A DNA stretch of 64,000 nt from UBA1351 sp963677625 (GTDB lineage Bacteria > Bacillota > Clostridia > Lachnospirales > Vallitaleaceae), in NCBI GenBank assembly GCA_963677625.2, contig CAXXSW010000002.1, forward strand, positions 558,001 through 622,000, in the 5' to 3' direction. Position numbers and translations under genes: made by a program. Shown in pieces: positions 9,549-18,685 of this stretch. The notes beneath the pieces are model-generated. The model saw only the letters and a program-made list of their open reading frames with translations, was not told the DNA's origin and did not search any database. How positions within the stretch are numbered: the first letter of the stretch is position 1; the number at the start of each line of letters is the position of its first letter.

Positions 9549-11948
9549 ATGCTAGAATATGAAAAAATAATTAGTCAAATGACATTGAATGAAAAGGCAT
9601 CCCTTCTATCTGGTGAAGATTTTTGGCATACAAGAGCCATTGACAGGCTGAAGATACCTGCCATGGCACTTTCTGACGGTCCTCATGGGTTACGGAAACA
9701 AGCTAGTGAAGGGGATCATCTTGGATTGGTAAAAGGCGTTCCTGCCACTTGTTTTCCAACGGCGGCTACGATGGCTAATAGTTGGGATTTAGCTTTGTGT
9801 GAAGTCGTTGGACAAACATTAGGAAAAGAGGCAGTTTATAATAACGTGAATATTATTCTGGGGCCAGCTTTGAATATCAAAAGAAGTCCACTTTGTGGGA
9901 GAAACTTTGAATATTATAGTGAGGATCCATATCTTTCAGGAAAATTAGCAGCAGCTTATGTAAAAGGTATTCAAAAAGAGGGTGTCGGCGCATGCTTAAA
10001 ACATTTTGCAGGCAATAGCCAAGAATATTTAAGGATGACAACCGATTCCGTAATAGATGATAGGACATTACATGAAATATACTTAACTGGCTTTGAAATT
10101 GCTGTAAAAGAAGGAAAACCAAAGGCTGTTATGTCATCATATAATAAATTAAACGGTATATATACCCATGAAAATCAATTTCTTTTAAGTGATATCCTTG
10201 TAGATAAATGGGGATTTGATGGTATAGTTGTATCTGATTGGGGTGGCAGTAATGACGCCGTTAATGCAGTGAAAGCTGGTGCTAACTTAGAGATGCCTTC
10301 TACAGGTAATGACAGTATACTTCAGTTGATGGATGCGGTCACAGATGGTCATTTGGATGAAAAAATTCTTGATAAACGGGTAGATGAGTTTTTGAGAATT
10401 CTATATGATACAGAAATTAAAAGTAACTTAGAAGTTGATCTTCAAGAACATCATAGACTAGCTCAACATGCAGCTGAGCAAGCAATGGTGTTGTTGAAGA
10501 ATGAAAATATTTTGCCTATTTCAACTAGTAGCAAGGTAGCAATAATTGGTGATTTCGCTAAAATCCCAAGGTACCAAGGCGCTGGTTCTAGTCTAGTTAA
10601 TCCATATAAATTAGATGGGTTTATGGAGGTTGCAGGTCAGACAGAACTCAATATTATAGGGTATGCGGATGGTTTTAACCGAATAGATGGTGATGACATA
10701 TCTGATATTGATGAAGCAGTAGAACTTGCCAAAAAAGCTGACATTGTACTTGTGTTTATGGGACTTAATGAAGTCTGTGAAATGGAAGGCCATGATCGAA
10801 GCCATCTAAAGATATCTAATAATCAGATACAATTGATACAAGCGGTGTCACAAGTTGCGAAAAAAACAGTTGCTATAATTAGCGCAGGAGCTGTTATAGA
10901 AATGAAATGGGAAGAAAATTGTGATGCTATTGTTCATAGTTATTTATCGGGGCAAGCAGGTGCAAAAGCTCTACTTAATGTGCTAACTGGTAAAGTAAAC
11001 CCGAGTGGTAAGCTAAGCGAATCATATCCTTATTATTACGAAGATTGTCCTAATGTAAGGTATTATCCTGGCAAAGAAAAAACCTGCGAATATAGAGAAG
11101 GTATTTTTGTTGGATACAGGTATTTTGATAAAGTAGAAAAGGAAGTTCGCTACCCATTTGGCTATGGTCTTAGTTACACTACTTTTGAATATTCTAATCT
11201 AGTTGTTGAAGATCATGGTATTCAATGTCGCGTAACTAATACTGGTGAAGTAGCTGGTAGTGAAATTATCCAAATGTATATCAATAAAAACCAAACAGAA
11301 GTTCACAGACCAGTGAAAGAATTGAAAGGTTTTACAAAGGCATATATAGAGCCAGGTGAAACTGTGGATATAGTCATTCCTTTTGATGCATACACTTTTC
11401 GCTATTATGACATCAATAGCAATGAGTATGTTATTGAAAAAGGTAGCTATCAAATTCTTGTAGGAAGTTCTTCTAGAGATATTAGGTTGTCAGGTATGAT
11501 TGATATGAATGGTGTTCAGGTTAATTCAGATGATAGTATCAATTTGAAACAGTATTACGAAGGAGAAGTAACAGATATCTCATCAGAGACTTTCAGTAAA
11601 TTATATGGGAAACCTTTGCCAAAATCTTTGTGGGATAGAAGCCAGCCTCTTGAAATGAATGATTCCATGTCGCAAATGGTCTATGCTAAAAGTTTATTAG
11701 CCAGACTGGCAATAAAAATGCTCATTAGAATGAGGACAAGATCCGTTAAGAAAGGTAAGCCTGATTTGAATCTGTTTTTCCTATCTAATATGAGTTTTAG
11801 GGCAATAGCCAAGATGTCAGACGGTGCTTTTTCAATGGAAATGGTAGAAAAAATGCTTATTATTATCAATGGAAGGTTCTTTAGAGGATTGGGAGGATTA
11901 ATAAAAGCATTCTTCAAATATAAAAAGAGAGGTAAAGTTAATGCTTGA
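9549..11948 (+). CDS. GH3 beta-glucosidase, normal domain order
   Basis: Glycoside hydrolase family 3 enzyme of 799 residues, likely a cytoplasmic exo-beta-glucosidase or related exo-glycosidase. Order: TIM-barrel N domain (1-280) with KRSPLCGRNFEYYSEDP and KHFAGN, catalytic nucleophile D230 in VVSDWGG, the alpha/beta sandwich C domain (300-520), and a fibronectin-III-like domain opening with YPFGYGLSYTTF. A basic C-terminal extension of about 120 residues follows, as seen in clostridial members. There is no signal peptide. The last eight bases overlap the GtrA gene. It contrasts with the two exported GH3 proteins downstream, which have the reverse domain order. Confidence 0.92.
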   Translation: MLEYEKIISQMTLNEKASLLSGEDFWHTRAIDRLKIPAMALSDGPHGLRKQASEGDHLGLVKGVPATCFPTAATMANSWDLALCEVVGQTLGKEAVYNNVNIILGPALNIKRSPLCGRNFEYYSEDPYLSGKLAAAYVKGIQKEGVGACLKHFAGNSQEYLRMTTDSVIDDRTLHEIYLTGFEIAVKEGKPKAVMSSYNKLNGIYTHENQFLLSDILVDKWGFDGIVVSDWGGSNDAVNAVKAGANLEMPSTGNDSILQLMDAVTDGHLDEKILDKRVDEFLRILYDTEIKSNLEVDLQEHHRLAQHAAEQAMVLLKNENILPISTSSKVAIIGDFAKIPRYQGAGSSLVNPYKLDGFMEVAGQTELNIIGYADGFNRIDGDDISDIDEAVELAKKADIVLVFMGLNEVCEMEGHDRSHLKISNNQIQLIQAVSQVAKKTVAIISAGAVIEMKWEENCDAIVHSYLSGQAGAKALLNVLTGKVNPSGKLSESYPYYYEDCPNVRYYPGKEKTCEYREGIFVGYRYFDKVEKEVRYPFGYGLSYTTFEYSNLVVEDHGIQCRVTNTGEVAGSEIIQMYINKNQTEVHRPVKELKGFTKAYIEPGETVDIVIPFDAYTFRYYDINSNEYVIEKGSYQILVGSSSRDIRLSGMIDMNGVQVNSDDSINLKQYYEGEVTDISSETFSKLYGKPLPKSLWDRSQPLEMNDSMSQMVYAKSLLARLAIKMLIRMRTRSVKKGKPDLNLFFLSNMSFRAIAKMSDGAFSMEMVEKMLIIINGRFFRGLGGLIKAFFKYKKRGKVNA

Positions 11949-12459
11949 TGCAATACATCGTTTTAGGGAGAAACATGCAGAATTATATGAATTCATTATG
12001 TTCAATCTGCTTAGCAATATAGCAACAATTACTAATTTTATAGTCTTGAATATAGGAAACAGTCTTCTTTTCAAAGGATTTTCCAGTCAAGCATTTAATT
12101 TTTGGATATTCAATTACACCATAGAAAGTGGTGGTTTAGGAGGGTTCATGAGCTTCTTTGTGAGCTTCTTTTGTGCTCAGGCTGTGAATTTTTTGGTTCA
12201 AAGGAAATTGGTCTTCAATTCTAATAACAAACTGGGTATAGCAGTGCCGATATATCTATTTACAGTGATAGTTGTATATATCATATGTTTGTATGTACCG
12301 ACAATTGTGCTTGAACCTATAAGTGAGATTGCTGGAAGTTTCTGGGGTGTTAATTTAACCAATGCAGTTAATATCCTCATTCAAGTTCTGATTATATATC
12401 CAGTGCTTAAATTCGTAGTGATGAAAAGAATTCCAGAACAAACTAATGAAAGTGTGTAA
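11941..12459 (+). CDS. GtrA-family membrane protein
   Basis: A 172-residue integral membrane protein with four predicted spans, including FIMFNLLSNIATITNFIVL, FVSFFCAQAVNFLVQRKLVF and the closing ILIQVLIIYPVLKFVV. The NFLVQRKLVF segment is the GtrA/DPMS-type signature. Family members are thought to help move lipid-linked sugars across the membrane or aid glycosyl transfer. It overlaps the GH3 gene by eight bases, so it is translationally coupled. Together with the upstream GT2 and glf genes it points to assembly of a surface glycan. Confidence 0.88.
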   Translation: MLDAIHRFREKHAELYEFIMFNLLSNIATITNFIVLNIGNSLLFKGFSSQAFNFWIFNYTIESGGLGGFMSFFVSFFCAQAVNFLVQRKLVFNSNNKLGIAVPIYLFTVIVVYIICLYVPTIVLEPISEIAGSFWGVNLTNAVNILIQVLIIYPVLKFVVMKRIPEQTNESV

Positions 12460-12514
12460 ATAGTGAGCGACGAAGTTCTGATCACACTAATAGTAAGTGA
12501 ATCAGGAGAGAATA

Positions 12515-13228
12515 ATGTTAAAAATTGCCATTGTAGATGATGATAGTGTCTATATTGAAGCGTTGAAAGCGCATATAGAGATCTATCAGAGTGAAAGGAA
12601 ACTTAATATTGAGATAAATGTTTTTTCAAGTGGCTTACAACTCATAACTGATTATGAGCCTAACTACGATATCCTATTTCTTGATATAGAAATGCCTCAT
12701 ATGGATGGGATGGAACTTGCTAGATCAATTAGAAAGTCGGACCCTTATGTTGTCATTGTCTTTGTAACCAATATGGCACAATATGCCGTAAAAGGATATG
12801 AGGTAAATGCATTTGATTATATGGTAAAGCCAATTGATTATACTCATTTTGCAGTGAAATTCGGAGCAGCAATAGAAGCGGTAAACAAACGAGAGAATTT
12901 TGGCATACTTATTCCATGGGAAGATGGTACCCGTCAAATGAACGTTCAAGAAATATTCTTCATAGAAGTGAGAGATCATTGGTTGTATATTTATTCGCCT
13001 GAAGGAGAATTTCAGATGCTAGGATCACTTAAGGAGATGGAAGAACAACTAGTGGATCATCATTTCATCAGATGTAATAAGAGTTGTCTAATAAATCTTC
13101 AGTATGTGACAAAGATGCGATCTGATGTGGTTGTTATGCAAAGTGGACATAAATTAAGTATTAGTAGAGCTAGACGAAAAGAAGTGCAGAATGTATTTAT
13201 TGATTATTATAGTGAAATGCGTTGGTAA
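12515..13228 (+). CDS. Second LytTR-family response regulator
   Basis: Response regulator of 237 residues with a receiver (DDD at the N-terminus, phosphoacceptor D in ILFLDIEMPHMDG) and a LytTR DNA-binding domain (about 135-237). It closely resembles the regulator at 5219, sharing VTNMA..AVKGYEV..Y.VKP, so they are paralogues. I start it at ATG 12515 after AGGAGAG rather than GTG 12497. No kinase gene adjoins it. It may share the GHKL kinase at 5929, or it may answer to one elsewhere. Its position just before the big exported GH3 gene suggests it controls the glycosidase block, by inference only. Confidence 0.9.
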   Translation: MLKIAIVDDDSVYIEALKAHIEIYQSERKLNIEINVFSSGLQLITDYEPNYDILFLDIEMPHMDGMELARSIRKSDPYVVIVFVTNMAQYAVKGYEVNAFDYMVKPIDYTHFAVKFGAAIEAVNKRENFGILIPWEDGTRQMNVQEIFFIEVRDHWLYIYSPEGEFQMLGSLKEMEEQLVDHHFIRCNKSCLINLQYVTKMRSDVVVMQSGHKLSISRARRKEVQNVFIDYYSEMRW

Positions 13229-13363
13229 ATACCTATACTGTCTATGCACAAATCTAAATAAATTGATAAAACTTATCATAGTGGTTATATAAGGAGGTGT
13301 TTGAAATCATTTAGTAGTGGAATCAGTAATATTCAAAAGAACTATAAAATATTGGAGGAAAAT

Positions 13364-16300
13364 ATGAAAAAAGAGACTTTAAAAAAGCGGGTTTTTAAAT
13401 TATTACAAATTACAGTATGTATAATTCTTATCACTTCTACTATAGGTGGATGTAAGAGTAATACGGATAATCAAACAGATACAAATGTAGATGGTACTAA
13501 TTCAGATGGTACTAATGTAGATGGTACTAATTCAGATGGTACGGTTGTAGATGGTACATCAGTTGATAGCGAGAATATTGAGTTACTTGAAGCTACAGGT
13601 CCTAATTTAGATTACATTAGTGCAGATGGTAAGTATTACACTGACTATCCTACTTTAGAGGACGAGCAAATAGCAGCTAAAAAACTCAGTATAGAAATTG
13701 CCCAAGAAGGTGATGTTCTTTTGAAAAATGCGGGTAGTATTCTACCTTTATCAAAAGATGTGGAATTTGTTACTCTGTTTGGTATGCACTCTATTAACCT
13801 TGTACCTAGCGGCGGAGGTTCAGCTCAAGGGAATTTAGGGAATAATGGCATAGAGCCATCAACTGTTAAAAGTGCACTTGAAGAAGCTGGTTATACTGTT
13901 AATCCAAAGACACTTACACTTTATGCAACTCATCAAGCACTTGGAACCACTCGTAACGAACTTCCGATTGAATATTATAATAATGCGGTGGTTGGTACAT
14001 ATGGTGGATATGGTGATGCAGCTGTTATAACCATTTCACGTATGGGTTCAGAAAATGCTGACCTTTTAACTAATAATGCGATAGATCATGCTAATGTGGA
14101 TGAACATGCACTTCAATTAGATGATAATGAAGTTGCACTCATTAAACATGTAAAAGAATATTTTGATAAAGTTATTGTTCTGATTAATTCATCAAATGTT
14201 ATGCAAATTCCAGAATTAGCAGAAAATAAAACAGATGACAATCTAGGTGTCGATGCCATTATTTGGGTTGGAAACACAGGTAATAATGCTATCGACGCAG
14301 TTGGATCAATACTTAATGGTACTACCAATCCTTCTGGTCACACAGTGGATATGTGGCCTGTAGACTTTACGAAGGACCCTACTTTTACTAATTTTAGTGC
14401 TAATAGCCAAAACAAAAACAGTGATGGTAGTAGAATGGATAGTTTCTTGTATTATGATGGAAAAGACACTGGTTATCGTACTGTTGAATACAGAGAAGGT
14501 ATATACATGGGTTATCGTTACTATGAAACAATGGCTGCTGACATGAACACTGCAAGTAGCGGATCGGGTGATTCATGGTATAATGCCAATGTGTTATATC
14601 CTTTTGGTTATGGATTGTCCTATACAACTTTTGATTGGTCACTAGGCACGAATACTCCAGAAAATGGCATTATTTCAGCTGCCAATCAAGTATTATCAAT
14701 TGATGTGACCATAAAGAATACGGGTGATTATGCAGGTAAAGATGTTGCTCAGATTTATATTGAAGCACCATACACGGCTGGTGGTATTGAAAAAGCTACA
14801 GCTAATTTGGTTGGATTTGCTAAGACAGATATGCTTCAACCAGGTGAAAGCCAAACTGTTACAGTTACATTTGTAGCTCAAGATATGGCATCATTTGACT
14901 ATAATGATGCAAATGATAACGATTTTGAAGGCTATGAGTTAGAGAAGGGTGACTATTATATTACAGCACGTCACGATTCTCATGATGTAGCATTCTCTGT
15001 TACTAGAACCATTGAATCAGATATTCTTTGTGAAACTGACTATACAACTGGTGCTGAAATCAAGCCTGTATTTGTAGATGATTATACAACAGTGAATGAT
15101 TCTTTAGAGAATAATGAGGTATCTAGAGATAACTTACAACAGCCAACACCATCTACTAAGGAAGACCGTACAATTACTGAAGATGTAAAGGACAGACTTG
15201 ACAGCCAGGAAACTTATGCAAGCTATCAAGATGATCCTACTGATCCATGGTATGTGGGTAGCTCAATTGATGGATGGACACAAGCTAAAGAACATCAAGA
15301 AGATTATTCGGATGTATCAACTAAATTATCTGAAATGTCAGGTATTACATATACACTACCAACCATCGAAAACGGGGTTGTAACGTTAGCAAGTGACGAC
15401 AATTCTAAAGCATGGGATGCGTTTATGAATCAACTTACATGGGAAGAAATGGTTTCACTTGTCGTTGATGGTGGCGGTTCAGTTGCTATTGATAGTATAG
15501 AGAAAGCCCCTGCAAAAGCACAAGATGGTTCATGTCAAATAAGTGGAGGAACATTATGGGCATCAACACCTATACTTTCTGCGACATATAATGTAGACCT
15601 AGCCAAAGAGCAAGGTAGAATGATTGGTAATGAATCAATATTTGGAGGCGTAGACGGATGGTATGGACCGTCATTAGATATACACCGTTCTCCATTTTCA
15701 GGACGTAACTTCGAATATTATTCTCAAGATGGAGTTCAAGGTGGTATAATGGCAGCAGCACTTATCGAAGGTGCAACATCAAAAGGTGTTATCTGCTTTA
15801 CCAAGCATGTATTCTTGAATGATCAAGAAGCATATCGTGGTGATCAAGGTGGCGTTTTAGTTATGGCAAATGAGCAAGCAATCAGAGAGATATATGCTAA
15901 AAACTTTGAATATGCTTTCAAAGCAGGTTCAATGGGATTCATGTCTGCATTCAACCGTATAGGTTATGTTCAAAGTTCACACAACTATGCAATGCATCAG
16001 ACCTTAATCAGAGATGAGTGGGGCTTTACTGGATATAGTGTAACAGATGCATGGATTAGAGCGTGGAGTCCTCTTGATCTTATGGTAAGAGCTGGGGATG
16101 AGGAAGTACTTGGATCAGGTTCCAATGCGCCTGAGTATAACTTAGAAACAGGTGTTTGGGATCCGACTAATAATACTGTACTAGTAAAAGGAAGCCCAAG
16201 TGCTACAACAGAAACAATGGAATCCAATACCCATTACTATGCTGTGCGTAGAGCAGCACAAAGAATTCTTTACACCGTTTCTAATGCAAATGCTAATAAC

Positions 16301-17080
16301 AATGGAATATCACCAGGCGAAAATACTGATATTTACATGGAAATGGGGGTAGTAAATAGCGTGCCTATTTCAATGAGCTCATCAGATGACTTAGTAATTA
16401 GCTTGCCTGAGGAATCAGTTATGCCAGATGGTCTTATTTTAGACAATGTTGTAGTTAAAGGCACTCCATTAGAAGAAGGCGATTATACAGTTGCGCTTAA
16501 TGTATTAGCTGATGGTTGGGTTAGTACTTCAGCCAACTTAAATATCCATGTTGGTAGTGCGATGTATTTAGATGGAGAGCAGATTATAGGCGATACAGTT
16601 GCAACAATTGCGGCTGGACAAGAATATTCAGGTGTATTTGACTTCCCATACTTCAAATACCATAACTTAGTTGAACATCAAGCAGGTTGGGCGAGTCAAG
16701 TGAGAATTATAAACTGGTACCTAGATGATATAGGCAGGCCAGTTGTAGCTAACGAAGATAAAACAGCTGCTGACATTACGACAATAGATCCTTCTGATGC
16801 TGCAGAGAGCCATATATATGGATACTCATATGAAGGAAATATTCCTGATGGAATGACTTTTGAGAATGTGATGGATTCATTTACTGGAACTTCAGGAACA
16901 GGTACATATGATGCTGCAGTAGGATATAAGCTAACAGGTACACCAACAAGTCCTGGAACATATAAGTTTACAGTTACAGTAACTGCGCCATATGTTGCAC
17001 ATGTTAATGTATGGGATCAACCGAACTGGGGACGTGGAGAACTTACATATTCTAGAGAAGTAACAATAGTTGTAGAGTAG
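13364..17080 (+). CDS. Exported GH3 lipoprotein with reversed domain order
   Basis: Very large GH3 lipoprotein of 1238 residues. The signal peptide ends in a lipobox (STIGGC), followed by an acidic Asn-Asp-Gly-Thr repeat linker. The GH3 C domain comes first (about 85-330), then the fibronectin-III-like region (YPFGYGLSYTTF, about 405-540), then the TIM-barrel N domain (about 680-970) with HRSPFSGRNFEYYSQDG and the nucleophile candidate D895 in VTDAW. Two Ig-like putative carbohydrate-contact modules end the protein. The reversed order is known from Ruminococcus and Butyrivibrio beta-glucosidases. I chose ATG 13364 after GGAGG. An upstream TTG at 13301 also follows AAGGAGG, but would bury the signal peptide. 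Confidence 0.9.
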   Translation: MKKETLKKRVFKLLQITVCIILITSTIGGCKSNTDNQTDTNVDGTNSDGTNVDGTNSDGTVVDGTSVDSENIELLEATGPNLDYISADGKYYTDYPTLEDEQIAAKKLSIEIAQEGDVLLKNAGSILPLSKDVEFVTLFGMHSINLVPSGGGSAQGNLGNNGIEPSTVKSALEEAGYTVNPKTLTLYATHQALGTTRNELPIEYYNNAVVGTYGGYGDAAVITISRMGSENADLLTNNAIDHANVDEHALQLDDNEVALIKHVKEYFDKVIVLINSSNVMQIPELAENKTDDNLGVDAIIWVGNTGNNAIDAVGSILNGTTNPSGHTVDMWPVDFTKDPTFTNFSANSQNKNSDGSRMDSFLYYDGKDTGYRTVEYREGIYMGYRYYETMAADMNTASSGSGDSWYNANVLYPFGYGLSYTTFDWSLGTNTPENGIISAANQVLSIDVTIKNTGDYAGKDVAQIYIEAPYTAGGIEKATANLVGFAKTDMLQPGESQTVTVTFVAQDMASFDYNDANDNDFEGYELEKGDYYITARHDSHDVAFSVTRTIESDILCETDYTTGAEIKPVFVDDYTTVNDSLENNEVSRDNLQQPTPSTKEDRTITEDVKDRLDSQETYASYQDDPTDPWYVGSSIDGWTQAKEHQEDYSDVSTKLSEMSGITYTLPTIENGVVTLASDDNSKAWDAFMNQLTWEEMVSLVVDGGGSVAIDSIEKAPAKAQDGSCQISGGTLWASTPILSATYNVDLAKEQGRMIGNESIFGGVDGWYGPSLDIHRSPFSGRNFEYYSQDGVQGGIMAAALIEGATSKGVICFTKHVFLNDQEAYRGDQGGVLVMANEQAIREIYAKNFEYAFKAGSMGFMSAFNRIGYVQSSHNYAMHQTLIRDEWGFTGYSVTDAWIRAWSPLDLMVRAGDEEVLGSGSNAPEYNLETGVWDPTNNTVLVKGSPSATTETMESNTHYYAVRRAAQRILYTVSNANANNNGISPGENTDIYMEMGVVNSVPISMSSSDDLVISLPEESVMPDGLILDNVVVKGTPLEEGDYTVALNVLADGWVSTSANLNIHVGSAMYLDGEQIIGDTVATIAAGQEYSGVFDFPYFKYHNLVEHQAGWASQVRIINWYLDDIGRPVVANEDKTAADITTIDPSDAAESHIYGYSYEGNIPDGMTFENVMDSFTGTSGTGTYDAAVGYKLTGTPTSPGTYKFTVTVTAPYVAHVNVWDQPNWGRGELTYSREVTIVVE
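13494..13571 (+). repeat. 30-bp coding tandem repeat in the lipoprotein linker
   Basis: Two near-identical 30-base units (differing only in the last base) plus a partial third, encoding NVDGTNSDGT. They form the flexible acidic spacer between the lipidated cysteine and the first GH3 domain. Copy number is likely to vary between strains. Confidence 0.85.
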
Positions 17081-17090
17081 TTATAGCATT

Positions 17091-17135
17091 CAAGAATCGG
17101 CAACAGGATATGCTGTTGCCGTATTCTTGTATTTC
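17091..17135 (+). terminator. Terminator after the large GH3 gene
   Basis: CAAGAAT plus GGCAACAG pair with CTGTTGCC plus ATTCTTG around a six-base loop, followed by TATTTCT. The stem is 15 base pairs. It separates the GH3 gene from the next lipoprotein. Confidence 0.8.
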
Positions 17136-17259
17136 TAAGTGAAGTAATCACATATACATATAACACTGTACATATAGACATGTAATAAAGGGTACAGAAG
17201 CACATAAACAAGAACACATATATAGACGGTTATTATTATAGAATTTTGGAGGAACACAA

Positions 17260-18681
17260 ATGAATAGACAGAACAAGAAAAAAAGGATAGCAGCAGTGGT
17301 CAGTATGCTATTACTTTTATTTAGTTTAGCAGGGTGTGGAAAACCTGTTGAGGAAGATACAGATATTAATCCGAATGTTACAGCAGACACAATAGATCAA
17401 ACTGATGGGGTAGATGCTGATATAGACTCTATAGAGGTGCTTAGTAATCCAGATAAAACAGATTATTATATAGGTGATACCTATGATTTCACAGGCGGCA
17501 TTATTTTAGTAAAGATGAAAGATGGCACAACAAAAGAAATACCTATGACAGATAGTGAGATTGAATATTCAACAACTGAGGCTAGCTCCATAGGAAACAA
17601 AAGTATTACGATTTTTTATGGTGATGAGAGAACAAACATTAGATTTACAGTTGATGAGCAAGGTTATGTAGTTACTTATAATTTAAATTATGAAGGTGCG
17701 CCTGAAAGTGAAACAACTAATGTAAGCTTAAATGAGACTGTTGAAAAGATAGAAGATCCGACTAGAGATGGATATACTTTCTACAATTGGTATACGGATC
17801 AGTTATGTACAGTTGAGTATGATTTTAATACAGCAATTACTCAAGATATATCTTTGTATGCTATGTGGAAACAAGATGGTTCTAATTATAATACTGTGTC
17901 ATACAATATGAATTATTATGGAGTGGTACCCGCAGAATACAAACAAGAAGTAATAGAAGGCGCTACAGCTAATGAATTAGCAATTGAATTGGTTAGAGAA
18001 GATTATGAGTTTGCTGGTTGGTATCTTGATGAGAATGTTACGATTCCATATGATGAGAACCAAACTATAAACGATGATACAATGGTTTATGCAAAATGGG
18101 ACAAAACAAAAATAGGGGAAAGCACTTATGTTTTTGAAGCTGAACTGACAGATCTAACTGGAAAATCTGGACCAGGTTTTTCAGGCTCTTCATCAGAAAA
18201 GAATATGATTGTTTTCAATGAAGATGTAAATGCCAGTGAAAACAGGTATATTTCGTATCTGTATAAGATAGGTAACTCTATAGAGTTTTATATTGCAAGC
18301 GATGAAGATGCGTCAAATGTCACGCTGATTGCTAGTTTATCAGCTGAAATGGCAGATATGACGATCACGCCAGATAACTATATCATTAAAGTTAATGATA
18401 TCCCAATTAACTATGATGACATTAGTTTTACCAATGTACCTACATCAACCAATGATGGCGCATGCTTGCCTTTTGAAGATTACACAATTTCAGCAAATGT
18501 TGCCCTTAAAAAAGGTGCTAATGTGATAACTTTTGTTACATCTAATTCTGATAACTTTGTGGGAAGTGGAACAATTCTTGGGACAGCACCCTTAGTTGAT
18601 GCAATAAAAATTTCAACAGATTCAGTGCTAATATGGGATGCTAATTTCAACCTGCCGATGTCAAGTAATTTTGGAGGTTAA
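17260..18681 (+). CDS. Surface lipoprotein with Ig-like, InlB-type repeats and a C-terminal sugar-binding-like module
   Basis: Lipoprotein of 473 residues with a signal peptide ending in a lipobox (SLAGC). A bacterial Ig-like group 3 domain (about 45-135) has the YYIGDTYDF and VKMKDGTTKEI pattern. Two InlB/Flg_new-type repeats follow (about 140-290), each ending in the GYTFYNWYTD or YEFAGWYLDE turn and a YAMWK/YAKW strand. The last ~180 residues begin YVFEAELTDLTG and look like a family 6-type carbohydrate-binding module. No catalytic domain is present. It lies between two exported GH3 proteins and probably helps bind the glycan they attack. Its stop and the next gene's ribosome site overlap. 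Confidence 0.82.
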   Translation: MNRQNKKKRIAAVVSMLLLLFSLAGCGKPVEEDTDINPNVTADTIDQTDGVDADIDSIEVLSNPDKTDYYIGDTYDFTGGIILVKMKDGTTKEIPMTDSEIEYSTTEASSIGNKSITIFYGDERTNIRFTVDEQGYVVTYNLNYEGAPESETTNVSLNETVEKIEDPTRDGYTFYNWYTDQLCTVEYDFNTAITQDISLYAMWKQDGSNYNTVSYNMNYYGVVPAEYKQEVIEGATANELAIELVREDYEFAGWYLDENVTIPYDENQTINDDTMVYAKWDKTKIGESTYVFEAELTDLTGKSGPGFSGSSSEKNMIVFNEDVNASENRYISYLYKIGNSIEFYIASDEDASNVTLIASLSAEMADMTITPDNYIIKVNDIPINYDDISFTNVPTSTNDGACLPFEDYTISANVALKKGANVITFVTSNSDNFVGSGTILGTAPLVDAIKISTDSVLIWDANFNLPMSSNFGG

Positions 18682-18685
18682 AACG

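Noticed and set aside
13301..13363. TTG 13301 as the true start of the large GH3 lipoprotein
   Set aside because: It follows AAGGAGG, but too closely, and would place 21 residues before the signal peptide. ATG 13364 has its own well-placed GGAGG.
14400..14642. Minus-strand frame with many His and Cys inside the large GH3
   Set aside because: The composition is the mirror of the plus-strand codons of the fibronectin-III-like region. It is not a gene.
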